Below are positions 4,763-5,773 of a stretch of 5,773 nt of DNA, one piece after another. Source of the stretch: Xanthobacteraceae bacterium (GTDB taxonomy: Bacteria; Pseudomonadota; Alphaproteobacteria; Rhizobiales; Xanthobacteraceae); contig JASHRR010000553.1 of the NCBI GenBank assembly GCA_030037185.1, forward strand, positions 1 to 5,773. Reading direction: 5' to 3'. A model generated the notes under the pieces. That model saw nothing but the letters and a program-made list of their open reading frames with translations. It had not been told where the DNA came from and did not search any database. The translations under genes were made by a program, and so were the position numbers. Numbering within the stretch: position 1 is the stretch's first letter; every line of letters begins with the position of its first letter.

Positions 4763-5454
4763 TCAGATTCCTTTGGAGGATGTTTCCGCCAAAGCCGTGA
4801 CTTCATCGACCAGCCGGCGGATGGCGGTCAGATCGGCTGCCGGCGTCAAAGCCTCAGCAAACATGGCATACATGTCCGGCGCTTCGGCCTTGAGCCACAG
4901 GAGGCTTTCCTTTGGGCCACAATACCAGCGGTCCTGCAGGTGGAAGTAATCCTCCAGGATGTGCGTCAGCAGCCACGCCCGGCGGTAGTTCGCTTCGATG
5001 TCGTCAGGTCCCCGACCGCCGATGCGTTCGGCCATTTTGTGTAGCCAAGTGACCAAACTCTGACGTTCGTGGTCGGCAAGCCGTTGTGGACCGGCTTGGT
5101 AGATCGTCTCGACAAGGGCAAGAATTCGCTCGGCCGCGCCGTCCCGTTCCCGCAGGACCCTCCCGCCCCGAAGATGCAGCCATTCTTCGCCGACGGTTTC
5201 GAACCGTGATGCTGCATAGATGAAAACGTCGAGAAAGCGCCCGTTCCACACGCGGGTGTCACGGTCCGGTTCACCGTTGTCCCTGATGCCAAGCAGATCG
5301 ATGTCGCTAGTCGGATGGTGGTCGCCGCGAGCAAGCGAACCGTATAGAATCCAGGTATGGCACCATGGGGGTCCAAATTTGCTAGCAGAGCGGACCAATC
5401 AACGGAATCAGCCAAAGGCGGAACCCCTCCGAATCGGGCGCTAAGCGGTATCAT
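4763..5454 (-). pseudogene. ANT-like nucleotidyltransferase, frameshifted near its N-terminus
   Basis: A nucleotidyltransferase of the DNA polymerase beta-like superfamily, the fold of aminoglycoside nucleotidyltransferases and MNT toxins/antitoxins. The signature YGSLARGDHHPTSDIDLL (encoded at about 5344-5292) gives the GS of the nucleotide loop and two metal-binding aspartates (SDID); a third likely carboxylate is in RFLDVFI about 23 residues later. A helical C-terminal half follows (LVTWLHKMAERIGG, then ANYRRAWLLTHILEDYFHLQ, then DRWYCGPKESLLWL), where relatives hold the acceptor substrate. An ATG at 5454 begins a sensible N-terminus (MIPLSARFGG, then DWSALLANLDPH), but in a frame one base off; the join lies between about 5350 and 5375, possibly at the five-G run 5367-5371. 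Restored length is about 231 residues. Read alone, the main frame could start only at a weak TTG (5398). The substrate is unknown; resistance is not implied. No RBS is obvious at 5454. Confidence 0.8.
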
Positions 5455-5773
5455 TTTAGATTGTAGGCGATTGAAGTAGTCTTCGGCAATTTCCCGTGTT
5501 GGCGCTTAGGCGCTGTGGACATCAGATCCCGTCGGCAGGGCGGCTGTCGAAAGAACTACGGACCAAAAAATGGCTTTAGGAGATGCCGCGGCCGTCAATG
5601 GGAACCGTGATCGCTGGATGGCCTCAAATCCCGGCCAGGAAGCCGTTAGCGACCTCGCCCGCGCATTTCCGCCCGAAGGCTACTTACCCACCGCGACGGG
5701 CTCGGCGCGCTATACGGCCCTCTTACACAGACGAGGCCGAGGTCGGCGAGGGCGTTCGCCCGACCGTGAGCTT
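5455..5773. other. Right-edge region, two competing + strand open frames
   Basis: Bases 5455-5569 hold nothing I recognise; they should contain the promoter of the nucleotidyltransferase gene. From 5570 an ATG frame runs open to the edge (68 codons, with RWMASNPGQEAVSDLARAFP), and from 5583 another ATG frame runs open too (63 codons, ending TDEAEVGEGVRPTVS). AGGAG directly abuts the 5583 ATG, which is too close for an RBS for it, and sits inside the first frame. At most one can be real, and they may be two halves of one frameshifted gene, since the first reads better early and the second better late. No family is recognised. Confidence 0.25.

Noticed and set aside
1..5773. tRNA, rRNA, CRISPR array, transposase or integrase
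   Set aside because: I looked for cloverleaf-like ends, regularly spaced repeats and DDE or tyrosine-recombinase motifs and saw none.

Overview
The window looks like chromosomal or symbiosis-island-type DNA from a GC-rich alphaproteobacterium, most likely a Bradyrhizobium relative (Nitrobacteraceae). This rests on the high GC, the gene families present, and intergenic sequence that reads like the short dispersed repeats scattered through rhizobial genomes. No database was searched, so the taxonomy is a judgement. Gene density is low: about five recognisable genes are separated by long stretches with no convincing gene, and several reading frames are broken by single-base indels.

Layout. Bases 1-590: the C-terminal end of an unrecognised + strand gene (2-118), a short RBS-preceded ORF stopped after 15 codons (156-203), and otherwise non-coding sequence with a run of ten Gs. 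Bases 600-1349 (+): a complete exported ModA-like periplasmic binding protein with no transporter partners in view. Bases 1350-1761: no intact gene, but a decayed minus-strand reading frame lies at 1616-1784. Bases 1762-2322 (-): a Tat-exported SnoaL/NTF2-fold protein. Bases 2323-2734: repeat-bearing intergenic DNA. Bases 2735-4349 (-): a likely operon read in the order DUF2892 small membrane protein, ECF-type sigma factor, second small membrane protein with a CPMC motif, then, after a 111-base gap, an isoprenylcysteine-methyltransferase-like (ICMT/PEMT) membrane enzyme. Bases 4350-4762: intergenic DNA with a palindrome, rhizobial-type repeats and a perfect 11-bp inverted repeat. Bases 4763-5454 (-): an ANT-like nucleotidyltransferase broken by a frameshift. 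Bases 5455-5773: no assignable gene; two overlapping + strand frames run off the end.

How the genes fit together. The central minus-strand cluster is the coherent unit. The first two genes overlap by GTGA, and the sigma stop overlaps an ATG by ATGA, which suggests translational coupling. The two small membrane proteins flanking the sigma gene look like paralogues, each ending in a CPxC motif. A membrane-held, thiol-dependent control of the sigma factor is an attractive inference, but nothing in the sequence proves it. As given, the sigma gene carries a one-base deletion that removes region 4 from its product. The nucleotidyltransferase, the second membrane gene and the remnant at 1616-1784 also show or suggest indels. 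Either this is a decaying region or the sequence has indel errors; read-level data would decide.
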